Shown one piece after another: positions 1 through 15,000 of a stretch of DNA of 60,000 nucleotides (its first letter is position 1; every line of letters begins with the position of its first letter). Under the pieces are notes generated by a model, which made no database searches, had not been told where the DNA came from, and saw nothing but the letters and a program-made list of their open reading frames with translations. The position numbers and the translations under genes were made by a program. Location: the NCBI RefSeq assembly GCF_032854445.1, contig NC_088295.1, positions 2,732,501 to 2,792,500 on the forward strand, given 5' to 3'. This stretch comes from Liolophura sinensis (Eukaryota > Mollusca > Polyplacophora > Chitonida > Chitonidae).

Positions 1-43
1 GCTCTGAGAGCTGAAAACAGTCGGGTGTCACAGTACAGCCAGG
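1..43 (+). CDS. KATNIP: KATNIP exon (partial, 3' part only)
   Basis: Only frame 1 is open here; frames 2 and 3 hit TGA almost at once. It reads ALRAENSRVSQYSQ and can end at the donor CAGG|GTAGGG in phase 1, which joins correctly to the exon at 675. An alternative GTGACA donor at 76 would end in phase 0 and break the frame. The exon runs off the window edge and carries no diagnostic motif, so it rests on phase alone. Confidence 0.45.
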
Positions 44-3000
44 GTAGGGCTGACACCCCCAGGCAGCACACACAGGTGACATAGGCTTTTGGCAGTGGGA
101 ATAACTATGATAAGGGCATTTGTCAGCTGGAAATATCTCCCAAGATTTTCATCTGCTGTTTGTAATGTACATATACTCATCCTCTAATCCTCGTTAGGAA
201 AGGTCGGCAGAGGTTTTCTGGAGGTGGCATCATTGTAATCTGAAATTATGTGCAAGAGTCCAGTGGTATGAAAGTTTGAAGGTGTAAGCCCAAATACTGT
301 CACTGTTATAATCTGTATGTGATGCTGTAATGTTAAATTTTTCAGGCTGTAATGTCAAAGTGTGTCAAAGTGTATCAAAACGTAGGCTGTAATGTCAAAT
401 TTTAAGCTTTGATGCCAAATCCTGTTAAATTCTCAGTGTATAATGACGGAATATGAGGCTGTAATATTAAGTTTTCAGACTGTAATGTCAAATCTATAGG
501 ATATAATGCCAAATCTTCAGGCTGAAATGCTGATGCTGTGAAGTCATAGCTTAAGTCCTTAATGTAAAGTTAGGAAGCTGTTTTGTCAAATCTTTTTTTG
601 ATGAGACTACAGATTTTAAACAATAATTGCTGAACAGAATGAAGACCGGGACACAGGTGAACTTCCGCTGTCAGCTCGTGAGAGACGGCGTTTGAAGACA
701 CCTCGCTCACCTCAGTGTGGAAGCTCGGCTCAGTTCCCGGTGCCCCTGCCTCCTGATGGCCCTGAGGCAACCCCTACCCAGACACTACCCCTAAAGGCAT
801 CCCCTTCCCAGTCTGTGGCCTCTCAGAACTGCAACCACAGCTTGCTGACAGATGACCAACTCAGTAGAATAACAGACCAAATATCGGCCATGAAACCCAG
901 GTAGGTCATCAGTTCGCCGTGGCGCGATAAAAGGTTTAAAAGTGAATTGTGAAAGGTTTTGCTTCTGAACTCAGACTTATCACAGTAAATATATGTTGAT
1001 GATATGATAGATTCGTCTATTATTTTGCATGCCTGTATATACACGGAGTTTGTAGCTTGTGTTTGAAAAGAAATAAACGGCATAAATTTGGACTGTCTAT
1101 AATTTGCTCAACGCGCTATGAGTTGTTCCACTTGAATTTTGGAGAGTCTGACAAATGGTAGAGAGCACCATGACATCACAAAGAAACACATGGGATGGAA
1201 GTTCAGAAAAACAAAAATCAAACGTGTGGGTTATAGACATTTGGATGACCTCATTTTGATGACATTTGCCATCACTAAGCCAAGCAGTTATTCCCCCTAT
1301 GTACTATCCTTGATTTTCAATATACGACCATGTTAGTAGTAGTTTGTTACATACTTGTACTGTTTATTGTCACTGATCCTGTGATGGATGGTACACTAAG
1401 ATGTGATGTCCTGTTACAGACAACAGAAGAGCTTGGTGAAGATGCTGGGTAAGCTAGAGCAGTCTTTGTCCCATTCAACGCAGACGACCTCACCTTCCCG
1501 CTCCTCGACTAGCGTCATAACTCCCACCCAGGTGAGTAACAACCACAAACAGTCAGGGCTGAATGTTCTGGTTATATGTGATGTAGTCTCTCCAGCCGTA
1601 AGTGGGAAGGTCTGTCAGCAACCTGTGGATGGTTGTTGGTTTCCCCAGGACTCTGCCCGGTTTCCTCCCACTATAATGCTGGCCTCTGTTGTATAAGTGA
1701 AATATTCTTGAGTACGAAGTAAAACACCAATCAAATAAATAAAAAAAAAGTAAATAAATAAATATGTGATGTAGTAATACTGTGAAGTTATGTCCCCTTA
1801 GAACCACATGTACAGTTTGCATTCCTGTTTCCTCTGTCAACCTCACTGACTGCTGGTCGTTTCAATAAAACATTACTGTGCACCAAGTATCGGTCATATC
1901 AAATCTTTTGAATGCAAAAGCAGTGAAATAACTGACTTTCTGCACGGCTTTATAAATATGTGTTAGGGCCAAGAATGCATTTCCATATCCATATTAATAT
2001 ACGGCATGTTGTGTTTGTGTTGAGTTAAGTTTGACCTGTTTTATTACACTCAGCATTCCCCGAAAGAGCTGAGGCTGGAGATCCTGTCGACCTGGGGTGA
2101 TCCTGACAGGGTGGGTTTGACAGAGATACAGCTGTTTGACCCTCAAGGCCAGCTGATCTCTGTGCCCCCAGATCAGTTGTCTGCACAAGGAGTGTCTGGG
2201 TCCAGGGGCCAGCTCAGCTGTCTGGTCAACAACAAGTGTAAGGTAAGTTCCAGGTGACTAAACCAGCTGATCTAAGGTAAACTGCCCACTGGTGGCCCCT
2301 GGAAGTGATCTTACACCTCATCTATACATCGTGTCCTACCCGGTTCAGTATTCAGTTGCTTGTTGGGGAACTTGGTTAGCTGATTGTCCATGTCCAGGTA
2401 TTTCATGTTTGCTTTTAAAATGTACTTTTCAAGGTGAAATACAAGGCCATTTTGATACTGTAAACTGACTAGATAATTTGGGATGCATTTTCACTTGAAA
2501 GCGTTTTTACTGATGAACCACAGTGCTGTGAGAAGTTAGGAATATAATAGATCATTTATGTCTGTAGTATGTGGCTAAAAATACAACAGAAACCTAACCA
2601 GCAAATCTGTAGATGTGGTCTAATAAGCAAATCTGCAGGTGTGGCAGCTCAGGTGTGACATTCAAAGATCAGTTGTCTTGGGCCATTGTTACTTGGTTAT
2701 GAGATTTCAGTGCATGCAATGTTATTGTATGTTTTATTTACATTACATTAACAGACCAACAAGGAGCGGAATATGTGGAGTTGTAAATATGGAGGAAATT
2801 CTTGTGTTAGCATCTGTGTCAAGCTGTCCCATGCGCATACTGGCCAGGGGCTGGAGGTCTCCAAGATAAAAATCTGGAATTATAATAAAAGTATAAATGT
2901 AAGTATTTAAGTCTGAAGACTTGTATTTGTTGTAACCTTGTGTATGGGTATCCATAAGTACTAAAAATGTAAATAAAAAAATCAAAAAAAAAGTTTGATT

Positions 3001-6000
3001 TACCGTGGATAACGGGGTGAACAAAGTAGTAAGTTGTGATACTTGCTGGCTGCATGTGCTTGTTACTACTCAGGTGCTGAGTATATATCCCGTGTTATTC
3101 TCCTTATTCCAGGACTTATCTACAGGAGTGAGGGGTTGTCGTGTGTTCTTAGAGGAGCAGCTGGTGTTTGAGGGAGAACTGGAGAAAGGCTGTGGTAACC
3201 AGGTGTTTGATTACAGCACCACTATACCTGTGACTTCAAGGCCTAGTCCCTTAGCATCCCGCCATGAAAGTCCACTGGGGACAAACCCAAACACTATATC
3301 CAACAACCATATCCACGACAATTCAGTAGGTCTGTCGACAAAACCTGAGCATCACTCACAGAGGGCGTCCCCCAAACCTGTCACCAGCCCAAACATTCCA
3401 CTTCTGCCAAAGACTACCAGAAGGTCCATATCACCATCACCTAACCGAGAAAATAAGCGCACATTCCCCCGCTTTAGAGATTCACCCAGCTCGTCTGGAT
3501 CTTCTAGTGGAGAGGTGAAGATTAGTACCAAAGTTGCCTCCCCTTGTGTGAGTCAGGAAGACCTGACGCAACGCAGTAAAACACGAACTCTGAATCACTC
3601 ATCAGATGGTACGCCGCTGCATCGACCAGTAGTGACCAGTCAGCCGTCCAGCCCGGAGAGTGACCACTGCCAGCAGGGTAAGTCCAACATTGGTGTAAGA
3701 TAAATGTATGAGTGAGCACCTTTGATACAAACACCTGTCAGGAATAAATCTCCTCTGAATGACAGCCTTGTTGACAGCAGGTGTGACGGAATGCAAGATT
3801 ACTTTGTGAGGTGTGAAAACTACATTTTAAGCAAAGCAATATAGAAAAATGTGACATCAGGCATTGAAAGTTGCAGAGATCTTGAAAAATCTTAAATGAT
3901 GTTGTTGTTCAGTTTGGATAGAATTTACACATCTGTGAATGAAAATATATCACTCCGGTTTTCTCCACCTGTGATAGTGACTGAGACCGATACTGTGAAA
4001 TATTCTTAAGTCTAGCATTAAAGACCATTCTGTCAAATCAGTCATGTATTCTGCCGAAAATGTCCACATTTATAGTTGTTCATAAATGCCTGTAGGGTGC
4101 AGTGTCATTCAGTCGTATGAGACTGCACTCTTTCTGGCTACAACACCTCTCTACATGTGTGTGAAAGAGTGGAATGTACAAATTTTTAGCATGGTATAAA
4201 GGTGCAGTTCCCTATATATGTATGCTTGTATTTGTATAACTGTACCTGTGCCAAACCTATGTTTACTTATGAACAACTCTGTAACAGAAAGTTTGAGGGC
4301 CTCCATGGCAGAGGTGGTTAGCGTGCCAACACAGTGTAATGAGCCAGGAGCCTCTCACCAGTGTGGTTGGTGTGAGTTCAAAGCCAGGAGCCTCTCACCA
4401 GTGCGGTGGGTGTGAGTTCAAAGCCAGGAGCCTCTCACCAGTGTGGTTGGTGTGAGGTCAAAGCCAGGAGCCTCTCACCAGTGTGGTTGGTGTGAGTTCA
4501 AGCCCAGCTCACGCTGTTTTACAGCCAAAAACAACAGTCAAATAAATAAATAACAGGATTTTTATCAGTTTTTCTGAAAGGGGTTCTGCACAGGGTGCCT
4601 TTTGTACAGCCATGAAATACTATGACGACATACAAAACAAGTTGCAGTTTTTGTCCAATTTTAGATCATCATGTCATACTCCAATATGTTTACGGATTGT
4701 ATCTTAAAAAGTACAGCATGTATTGAGATCAGGGCATGTAGAGCACAATGACATGAGGGGGATGTTGCATCATCGATTCTCTGTATGCATATTAAAGGCA
4801 AAGAACACACTAACATGAAGTATAGGTCAGATGTGAAAGAGCACTAAATGCTCTTCATAAAAAAAATTGACTGTAGCTTTTTTTTTTTTAGCATTTTTCA
4901 ACCTAGTAAAATGCATTTGAAAATTTGAATTCTTTTGGTGGTTTGCTCTGGCTTTTATAAATTATCACACATAGGCTGCTAAATTGCATCAATAAAAATG
5001 CATATGTAAGTAGATTTCTGAAAGGAGCTATTTCAAGCCAGAAATATGGATGTGACATCAGTGATAGCCTCTGGGTCACTAAAGACCACCGTGGAATCTG
5101 GATGTGACATCATTGATAGCCTCTGGGTCACTACAGACCTCCGTGGAATCTGGATGTGACATCATTGATACCCTCTGGGTCACTACAGACCACCTTGGAA
5201 TCTGGATGTGACATCACTGATACCCTCTGGGTCACTATAGACCACCATGGAATCTGGATGTGACATCACTGATACCCTCTGGGTCACTACATACCACCAT
5301 GGAATCTGGATGTGACATCATTGATAGCCTCTGGGTCACTACAGACCACCGTGGAATCTGGATGTGACATCACTGATGGCCTCTGGGTCACTACAGACCA
5401 CCATGGAATCTGGATGTGACCTCACTGATACCCTCTGGGTCACTACAGACCACCGTGCAATCTGGATGTGACGTCACTGATACCCTCTGGGTCACTACAG
5501 ACCACCATGGAATCTGGATGTGACCTCACTGATACCGTCTGGGTCACTACAGACCACCATGGAATCTGGATGTGACATCACTGATACCCTCTGGGTCACT
5601 ACAGACCACCGTGGAATCTGGATGTGACATCACTGATACCCTCTGGGTCACTACAGACCACCGTGGAATCTGGATGTGACATCACTGATACCCTCTGGGT
5701 CACTACAGACCACCGTGGAATCTTGATGTGACATCACTGATACCCTCTGGGTCACTACAGACCACCGTGGAATCTGGATGTGACATCACTGATACCCTCT
5801 GGGTCACTACAGACCACCGTGGAATCTGGATGTGACCTCACTGATAGCCTCTGGGTCACTACAGACCACCATGGAATCTGGATGTGACATCACTGATGGC
5901 CTCTGGGTCGCTACAGACCACCATGGAATCTGGATGTGACATCACTGATGGCCTCTGGGTCACTACAGACCACCATGGAATCTGGATGTGACATCACTGA

Positions 6001-9000
6001 TGGCCTCTGGGTCACTACAGACCACCGTGGAATCTGGAGTCCACAAAGCCATTTCAGACTTAAGTCAAAATTCAAAACCCCTTAACAATTCTTAGTTTTT
6101 GGTTATGGAAGTAGAAATTTGGACATTATTGCCTTTAGCTCTTGCTGATGAAGTGGATAAAATTTTAACTTCTAAAGCCAACATCCTCTAAAGTCAGGCA
6201 TTGTTTGTGAATTCGGCCCCTGACGGATTAAGACCATTTCTAAAAATAAAAATTCTTAAAAAATAAATCGAACTGTTTTGTTGAACCTTCATCTGACATA
6301 CATGTATACTTCATTTTAGTGTGTTCTTTCCCTTACTACAAATTACAGCATTCATGACTTGGTGTATTGTAGGGGGGGTACATGTGTATGCACATTTACC
6401 TTCACCATGACAAGTTACACATCAAATTCAAGTTTTCCAGCTGTTGTGACCATTTTAGACAAATGTATAGCCGTTCTTACCCTGTTTTGGACATTCAGAG
6501 TTTTAAATTCCAGACTTTTTCCAAAATAATTTGATGTATTGAATCAAACTTGGTAGGTACAGTGTAGCACACATAGCCCATTTTCAACAAGATCATGGAT
6601 GTAAAAATCTGTCAACAATTTTCCACACTTTTGCCCTAAATAGTCTGTCAACAGTTTTCCACACTTTTGCCTTAAATAGTTTGATACATTGCATTGAAAC
6701 TTGGGATGTTGCTTATAAAGGAGAAGTATAAAGACGAAGTTTGAGTTTTGTGCTGTTTTGTTCATTTTCAACAAAATTTGTGGTAGTTTTGTCCTGTTCT
6801 GAACATTTTTTGAGCCTTTTATTAATAGGTTGATTATTCTGAGTTGAAACTTTGTGGACAAGGTGCAGATCAGTGAAGACAAGGTACAGATCAAGTAGGA
6901 ATTTTGGGCTGTTTAGTCCAACACAGTTTTGATCATGTCTATTCTGTTTCAAGTAGCTATTATTTTGATACCTTAAACCTGTAGGAATGCTTAGTGTACT
7001 TCTCTTACAAACTCTTTTGTTACATTTATCTGTAGCACAGTGTCTGTAAGTGGCAAAAACACAGATAAAAACAGAATATTTTATTGTAAGCAGGTACATT
7101 ATTGTCTTATTCCAAACTACTTGATATGAAATGTGTCTTTATATAATAGTTTATAACAGAGTCGTCCCTACCTAGGGACTGATCTGTTCAGGTGGAGTGT
7201 GCAAGTAGGCTGAATGCCCACAGCTCCACCTGAAATGGGAATCCATCAGGGCTCTGTTTCACTCTGCGCAACAAAAGCAGCAGCGTTTTGCTTGGATAGT
7301 TCCTGATCTGATCTCCATGTGGTTTGGCCTGAGCTAAACCGAGTCTTCACTACTGTGTCTGAGATCTGCTGACTGTCTGATAAGAATCAATATCAGTGTG
7401 TACCGTTGCTAGGGTGAAGGACATGCTCAACTGACCTCTGGCAAATCAATGGCCGAGGAAATAAGCCTCAAACCAAGCTGCATGCTACATGTATCCTACA
7501 GTAAAACAGTAATGTAAAGTACATGTACATGTAGGTAATTAGTGAATGTATAGGTGTCCAGTGCTGGGAAGGTGGAAGTGGACAATTCATGCTGACGGGT
7601 GTGCTCACCTGCATGGATTAAGGTATGGACATTCAACCTGTACAGAGCTTTGAAAATCTCAGATAAGTCTTTGAGTGTCATGGTGATATGTCCATGTGCT
7701 GACCTGAATTAAGGTATGGATGTGCAGAGCTTTGAGAATCTGAGATAAGTCAGTGAGTGTCCTGGTGATATATCCTTGTGCTCACCTGAATTAAGGTATG
7801 GATGTACAGAGCTTTGAGAATCTTAGATAAGTCATTGAGTGTCATGGTGATATGTCCATGTGTTGACCTGAATTAAGGTATGGATGTACAGAGCTGTGAG
7901 AATCTGAGATAAGTCATTGAGTGTCCTGGTGATATGTCCTTGTGCTCACCTGCATGGATTAAGGTATAGATGGGGAGAGAGCTATGTAAATCTCAGTGAA
8001 CAGTCGTGTATCTTGGTTAGTCCATGTGCTCACCTGGATTGTGGTATTTATGTAGAGAGTTGTGTAAATCTCAGTGAACAGTCAGTGCGTATCTAAGTTA
8101 GTATGTCCTTGTGCTCACCTGGATTATGGTATGGATGTAGAGAGTTGTGTAAATCTCAGTGAACAGTCAGTGTGTATCTCGGTTAGTATGTCCGTGTGCT
8201 CACCTGGATTATGGTATGGATGTAGAGAGTTGTGTAAATCTCAGTGAACAGTCAGTGTGTATCTCGGTTAGCATGTCCTTGTGCTCACCTGGTTTGTGGT
8301 ATGCATGTAGAGAGTTGTGTAAATATCAATGAACAGTCGTGTATCTTGGTTAGTGTGTCCATGTGCTCACCTGGATTGTGGTATGGATGTAGAGGGCTGT
8401 GTAAATCTCAGTGAACAGTTAGTGTATAATGGTTAGTATGTCCTTGTGCTCACCTGCATGGATCAAGGTATGGATGGAGAGAGAGCTGTGTAAATCACAG
8501 TGAACAGTCAGTGTGTATCATGGTTAGTATGTCCTTGTGCTCACCTGGATTGTGGTATGGATGTAGAGAGCTGTGTAAGTCTCAGTGAACAGTCAGTGTG
8601 TATCTCGGTTAGTATGTCCTTGTGCTCACCTGGATTGTGGTATGGATATAAAGAGCTGTGTAAATCTCAGTGAACATTCAGTGTGTATCTCGGTTAGTAT
8701 GTCCTTGTGCTCACCTGGATTATGGTATGGATGTAAAGAGCTGTGTAAGTCTGAGTGAACAGTCAGTGTGTATCTCGGTTAGTCCATGTGCTCACCTGGA
8801 TTGTGGTATTTATGTAGAGAGTTGTGTAAATCTCAGTGAACAGTCAGTGTGTATCTCGGTTAGTATGTCCTTGTGCTCACCTGGATTGTGGTATGGATGT
8901 AAAGAGCTGTGTAATTCTCAGTGAACAGTCAGTGTGTATCTCTGTTAGCATGTCCTTGTGCTCACCTGGATTGTGGTATGGATGTAAAGAGCTGTGTAAG

Positions 9001-12000
9001 TCTGAGTGAACAGTCAGTGTGTATCTCGGATAGCATGTCCTTGTGCTCACCTGGATTGTGGTATGGATGTAAAGAGCTGTGTAAGTCTGAGTGAACAGTC
9101 AGTGTGTATCTCGGTTAGCATGTCCTTGTGCTCACCTGGATTGTGGTATGGGTGTAAAGAGCTGTGTAAGTCTGAGTGAACAGTCAGTGTGTATCTCGGT
9201 TAGTATGTCCTTGTGCTCACCTGGATTGTGGTATGGATGTAAAGAGCTGTGTAATTCTCAGTGAACAGTCAGTGTGTATCTCGGTTAGCATGTCCTTGTG
9301 CTCACCTGGATTATGGCATGGATGTAGAGAGCTGTGTAAGTCTCAGTGAACAGTCAGTGTGTATCTCGGTTAGCATGTCCTTGTGCTCACCTGGATTGTG
9401 ATATGGATGTAGAGAGCTGTGTAAGTCTGAGTGAACAGTCAGTGTGTATCTCGGTTAGTATGTCCTTGTGCTCACCTGGATTGTGGTATGGATGTAGAGA
9501 GCTGTGTAAGTCTCAGTGAACAGTCAGTGTGTATCTCGGTTAGCATGTCCTTGTGCTCACCTGGATTGTGGTATGGATGTAGAGAGCTGTGTAATTCTCA
9601 GTGAACAGTCAGTGTGTATCTCGGTTAGTATGTCCTTGTGCTCACCTGGATTGTGGTATTGATATTCACCATGTGTAATTTATTTGTATATTTATTTTAC
9701 TGGAGTTTTATGCTGCACTTATGAATACTTCACTTATGTGAAGGTGACTAGCATCATGGCAGGAGGAAACCTGGCAGAGCCCTGAGGAAGCCCACAGCCA
9801 TGCACAGGTTTGCTGACAGATATCCCCACTTATGGCTGAACAGGTGGCCAGCATGAGCTGGGCTTGCTCTCACATGCGATCACATTGGTGAGAAGCTCCT
9901 GGGTTATAGTGGTGCATTACCTTGCTAATCACTAGGTTGTGAAGGTGCTCCAGTCATGTGAAACTGTCTTGCGGTGCCTGTACATGTTCACTGTTTGTAG
10001 TGTTTCCATTCACACCAAGACATTAGCAGAGTAAGAGACTTATGGTTTGTTACAGATCAGCTGAAATGTCGCAGAGGAAGTGGTTCCAAGAGTCCCAGGA
10101 AGTCAAAGCGTATGGCAGCCAAACTGACAGGCCATGTTTCCTCAGAACTGGAGGGATCAAAGTCATACCTGGACAGGTGAGAAAATGGAATGTAAATGTA
10201 ATCAACATGTCAGTAGCTTTAAAATAAAAATCTGTAGGAAGGAGTTTGGTTTTGAATAGAACAAATAATGGGCTGGTAATGGGCCATCTCCCACTAATCC
10301 TCCTTGTGATGAGAGCAGTTTGATTAATCCTCTACATGATGAGTGCAGGTTGGTTAAAATCCTCCTGGTGATGAGAGCAGTTTGGTCAATCCTCTTGGTG
10401 ATGAAAACAGTTTGGTTAAAATCCCTGTGATGAGAGCAGTTTGGTTAATCCTCCTTGTGATGAGTGCAGTTTGTTTAGTCAACACCTCCTTGTGATTACA
10501 GCACTTTGGTTAATCATCCTTGTGATGACAGCGGTTTGATTAACCCTCTACGTGATGAATGCTGTTTGGTTAAAATCCTCCTGGTGATGAGAACAGTTTG
10601 GTTAATCTTCCTGGTGATGAGAACAGTTTGGTTAATCTTCCTGGTGATCAGAGCAGTTTGGTTAATCCTGCTTGTGATGAGAACAGTTTGCTTAATCCTC
10701 CTTGTGATGAAAGCAGTCGGGTTAATCCTCTACTTGATGAGTGCAGTTTGTTAATCATCCTTGTGATGAACAGTTTGGTTCATTTTCCTTGTGATTAGAG
10801 CAGTTTGGTTAAAATCTTCCTTTTGATGAGAGCGGTATGGTTAATCTTCCTGGTGATAAGAGCAGTTTGGTTAAAATCTTCCTGGTGATGAGAGCGATAT
10901 GGTTAATCTTCCTGGTGATAAGAGCAGTTTGGTTAATCCTGCTTGTGATGAGCAGTTTGGTTAATCCTGCTTGTTATGAGCAGTTTGGTTAATCCTGCTT
11001 GTGATGAGAGTAGTTTGGTTAATCCTCCATGTGATGAGAGCAGTTTGGTTAATCATCCTTGTGATGAGAGTAGTTTGGTTAATCCTGCTTGTGATGAGAG
11101 CAGTTTGGTTAACCATCCTTGTGATGAGCAATTTGGTTAATCCTGCTTGTGATGAGAGCAGATCTGGTTAATCCTGCTTGTGATGAGAGCAGTTTGGTTA
11201 ATCCTGCTTGTGATGAGAGCAGTTTGGTTAATCCTGCTTGTGATGAGAGCAGTTTGGTTAATCCTGCTTGTGATGAGAGCACATCTGGTTTGTTCATTGG
11301 GATTAATCATTGAAATAAGCCATTAATAATACTCTGTGAAGTGTCCTGTTTTCTGCCTTCATGCCAATTGTACAGCTTGTGCAATGAAGTGTGAGGTCAC
11401 ATTTGTATAGCTTTTTCTGTACTTATGCTCTGTCTAAAACTGTGGATTTTCTGGATTGTGCTTTTCCTTTGTGAGAAAACAAGAGTATCAAGTAATGATA
11501 ATATAGTAACGGTGTATAATTATGGTGTATAGTTAATCTGTATAGTATTAAATCTTCCTATTTTCTTGTATTACACCTTTTACTGTATATTCCTGTACTT
11601 CAGAGAAATCTATACTCTAGAATCTTTGGAGTTAATAGGGTTGGCCAAGCTCTTGGTGACCGAGACTGGGTGGCACACCATGCAAGCATGGAAATTAGCT
11701 GTAAGGCAAGGATAATATCGTGCACCAAAGCATATTTTGATAGGGGCCAGCTGCAAGTGTTTGGTAGAGGACAAGCCTGCCATGTGAACAACGTGACTTC
11801 TTAAAGGATTAGTGTACAAATTTAAGTAGTGGTCCCAATTATAAAGATTATAATCTGTTTAAACAGTACATTAGCAGGAGGGCTTCTGACAAACGTACTA
11901 ATGACTTCAAATACACCAAAATAATAGATTTATTGCCCTAGTTGATCTCCAGCCGGCCGCCTGTTGCGGCTCAGCAGATGACGTCATAAATTGCCAACCC

Positions 12001-15000
12001 AAGTCTAGCTGGTCTAAATAACCTGAGAATTCCTATTAAAACTGTGTCATTTTCGATAAAGATTCTAACTACACAGAAGCAAATATATTGGTGTATCAAT
12101 TTCAACCGAGAATGGACGACTTTGAAGTTCTGATTTATGACACTGGCATCTCTGGCTAGACTTCAGATTCCGAGTTTTCAGACATTGACTTTGATCTTTG
12201 TCAAGGCATTTCCAACCACACTGGCAGACTATAGCTTACACTGTATATTTCGTGTGTTTATCTCAAAATGTTATACTTATTTACTATTCTTTCTCTTTGT
12301 CCGTTTCATAATAAATATCATTCTGGTCCCCCAAGGTATTCTAAATTTACACATGTATGTGAAAACAACAGCCTGTTATTGTCGGCATTCCGAATAGCCT
12401 ACATGTATGTCTGTATGTAGTCATGTACAATATAAATGTGGACATCGACGTTAGTGTACAGAGATTTGCTGTCTGTCAGTTTTAAGCTTAGTTAAGCTTT
12501 AGGTTGTAGTTGACTGCAGTCAAGCCTTTTCAAATCCAGCTAGCTGTATTCCTCTTGTAACTTTCAGGAGATGAGCCTGTCTTTTGTGGGTACAAAATGG
12601 GTCAGTCTTGTTCTGTAAATCCACGATTTCCTTAGGGTCAAATTGCCTGGAAACTTTAAAAAAAATAACTCCAGAGCTCTACGATGACCTGTTTTTTTAA
12701 CCATATGCAGAGCAGAAAACCAGCACGGAAGAAATTGGATATGCTTGTTGTCACTCTTGTATCTTTTTTAACACTGAACTAAATTAGGCAGCTCTAACAG
12801 CTCGTAACGGTTGGACTACCTAGTGTTGGCAGAAAAAATGCATACAACCAGGCTCATTGTGTAGTGATTTCAAGTGCCATATTACTTTGATTAATGTACC
12901 CTTTTTGAATACTTTTTCAAACTCAATTTAACAATATAGTGGCACTTTATAATATGCGCTGCACCAACTTAAAAATTATATCGAGGTTTGTTATGTGCAT
13001 GTTTAGGTGTCAGTACATGGAGCCATGTGTGTTGTCTTCATCAAGGCATTCCATTCACTAAAGTCTGTATTTGGTTATCATTATATCCATATAGCATTGT
13101 TAAACTCCATACAAGCCAAGCGTTGTCAGCTACATGTGTGGGGTACAGGACTGTACTGGTTAAAACATCTTACATACAGGTATACATTAGTTAAGAATAA
13201 TTAGTTAAGAAGCCATTTTATTATTTTTTTTTTCCTATGTAAATTCTCCTCACCGGTGTTGCTTGTTGTCACTCTAATTTACCTGACTAATGAAGCGGAA
13301 AGGACGCATCAGTTGTCAAGTTTTGACTGTAAAGCCTTTCTCATAATGGAGGCCAATGGAATATGTCTGTCATATTTGTCAAACTGTATTGAATTCATTT
13401 TGCACTGGTCGCCTTTGAATTATTTATCTCCAGTATAGAGCTCACAAAGCAGTCAGCATAAACTTATGGAAGTTATAACTTAGCTGAAGGTAAGACATCT
13501 ACATGTAGATGTAGGTGCTTCTCAAACAAGGCACCTGTGGACTTTCTCTGTCCACACCCAAGGCAGTGTTCAACGTGTTATCCATGGGTCATGGGTGAAA
13601 GGAAAGCTTGTTGATCTCCTGTTGTGGTCTGGAATGCTGGCCTTGTTGTTGTGAGGCACCTGTCAGTTGTGTAGAGTAGTGACAGGGGATTCCAGGTGAC
13701 TGTCACTAAGTACACCTGTAGACTGATCATACCTCCGATCACCTGAGCAGATATGTAAGTGTTTGTCATTAGACCATAGTACATGCATGGTGGCATTCAA
13801 GAAGTAAGTTTTATTACCAGCAGTGTGTTATGAGACATATAAGCAATTCTAGAAGGAATACTGCAGTCAGTATAGGTTATGTTCTGTCACAGTAAGATAG
13901 TTGAATGAATGTAAATTCTGAGGTACTCTATAAATGTACACATAGATCATGCTGCTATGTGGGATAATGATGTAAAGATTGGTTGTTGTTGTTAATGGTG
14001 TTTTGTCTGACAGTTCTGGCAACATGTACTGTACGTACACATGTAAGTTAGCTGAACTTTCTGAGAGAACCTGTTCCTGATAGCAAAATGACGTGTCAGT
14101 GTTGTTCAGTTTTAACTGTTGGACGGGTACATGTTGTCCTTTGGTAAACATTTCCATCTGCCACACACATTGACCTTATTAATGCCCAACATGTTCTGAC
14201 ATGTGACATCTCACTCTAAGTTTGATCCAAGGAACTGTTTTGATCTCCAATCAAGTGTGAAATTGTAAAGTTTATTATGTAAGATATTAAATATCACTTG
14301 GATAGTCTCTGAAACAATTATGAATGTTTGACAGTGCGGATAACAGTAGGTCCTAGTGTACAACTACCTGTGTGTGTAGTGAGCCTGATGGTGATACACC
14401 TGTGCTGATTACGTGTGTGTTTGTGATCTCAGTTTGGACGCTAGGCCCCCAAGACCCCCAGACTGTAAGGCAGAGGATCGTGCCAGGTGCCCCTCCGTCC
14501 AGGATATACCCAGGCCCAAGGCCAGCGAAGACAGCCTGTTTGCTGTACCCAAACTTGGACAGCTCCCTAAAAGGTAGGCTCTCCTAACTCATCTGTGTAT
14601 AGTATATGTGAAGGTTTTTTTGTATTTGTGTCTGTACAAAATACATCAAGAAAAATTATCATTGTTGAACAATAACCTCTCGAAAGTAATTTAGTATTTA
14701 AAATTTTTATTACTTATTATAAAATAAAAATATTTTGAAAAATGCAGAAGAAAAAAGGTTTTGGCCATCAAAAATGGGTATTGTTCATTATTATACACAT
14801 TAAGGCAAGATTTTAACTTATCTAAGACAAGTACCAGTAACTAATTTGTATATGTGGTTGTACTGGGCATGTGGTTGTGCATGTAGTAGCGATGGAAATC
14901 ATACCCACATCTTGTGTACAGCAGTTCCTGCAAAACTACACTGCTTCTATAGAAATATATTTCCCATAAATCCTGCCATGTTGCCCCACATCCTGATCAT

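Noticed and set aside
3005-3112. Upstream extension of the ORF at 3005-3703
   Set aside because: The acceptor TTATTCCAG at 3112 and phase from the previous exon place the exon start at 3113. The ORF also overruns the donor at 3678.
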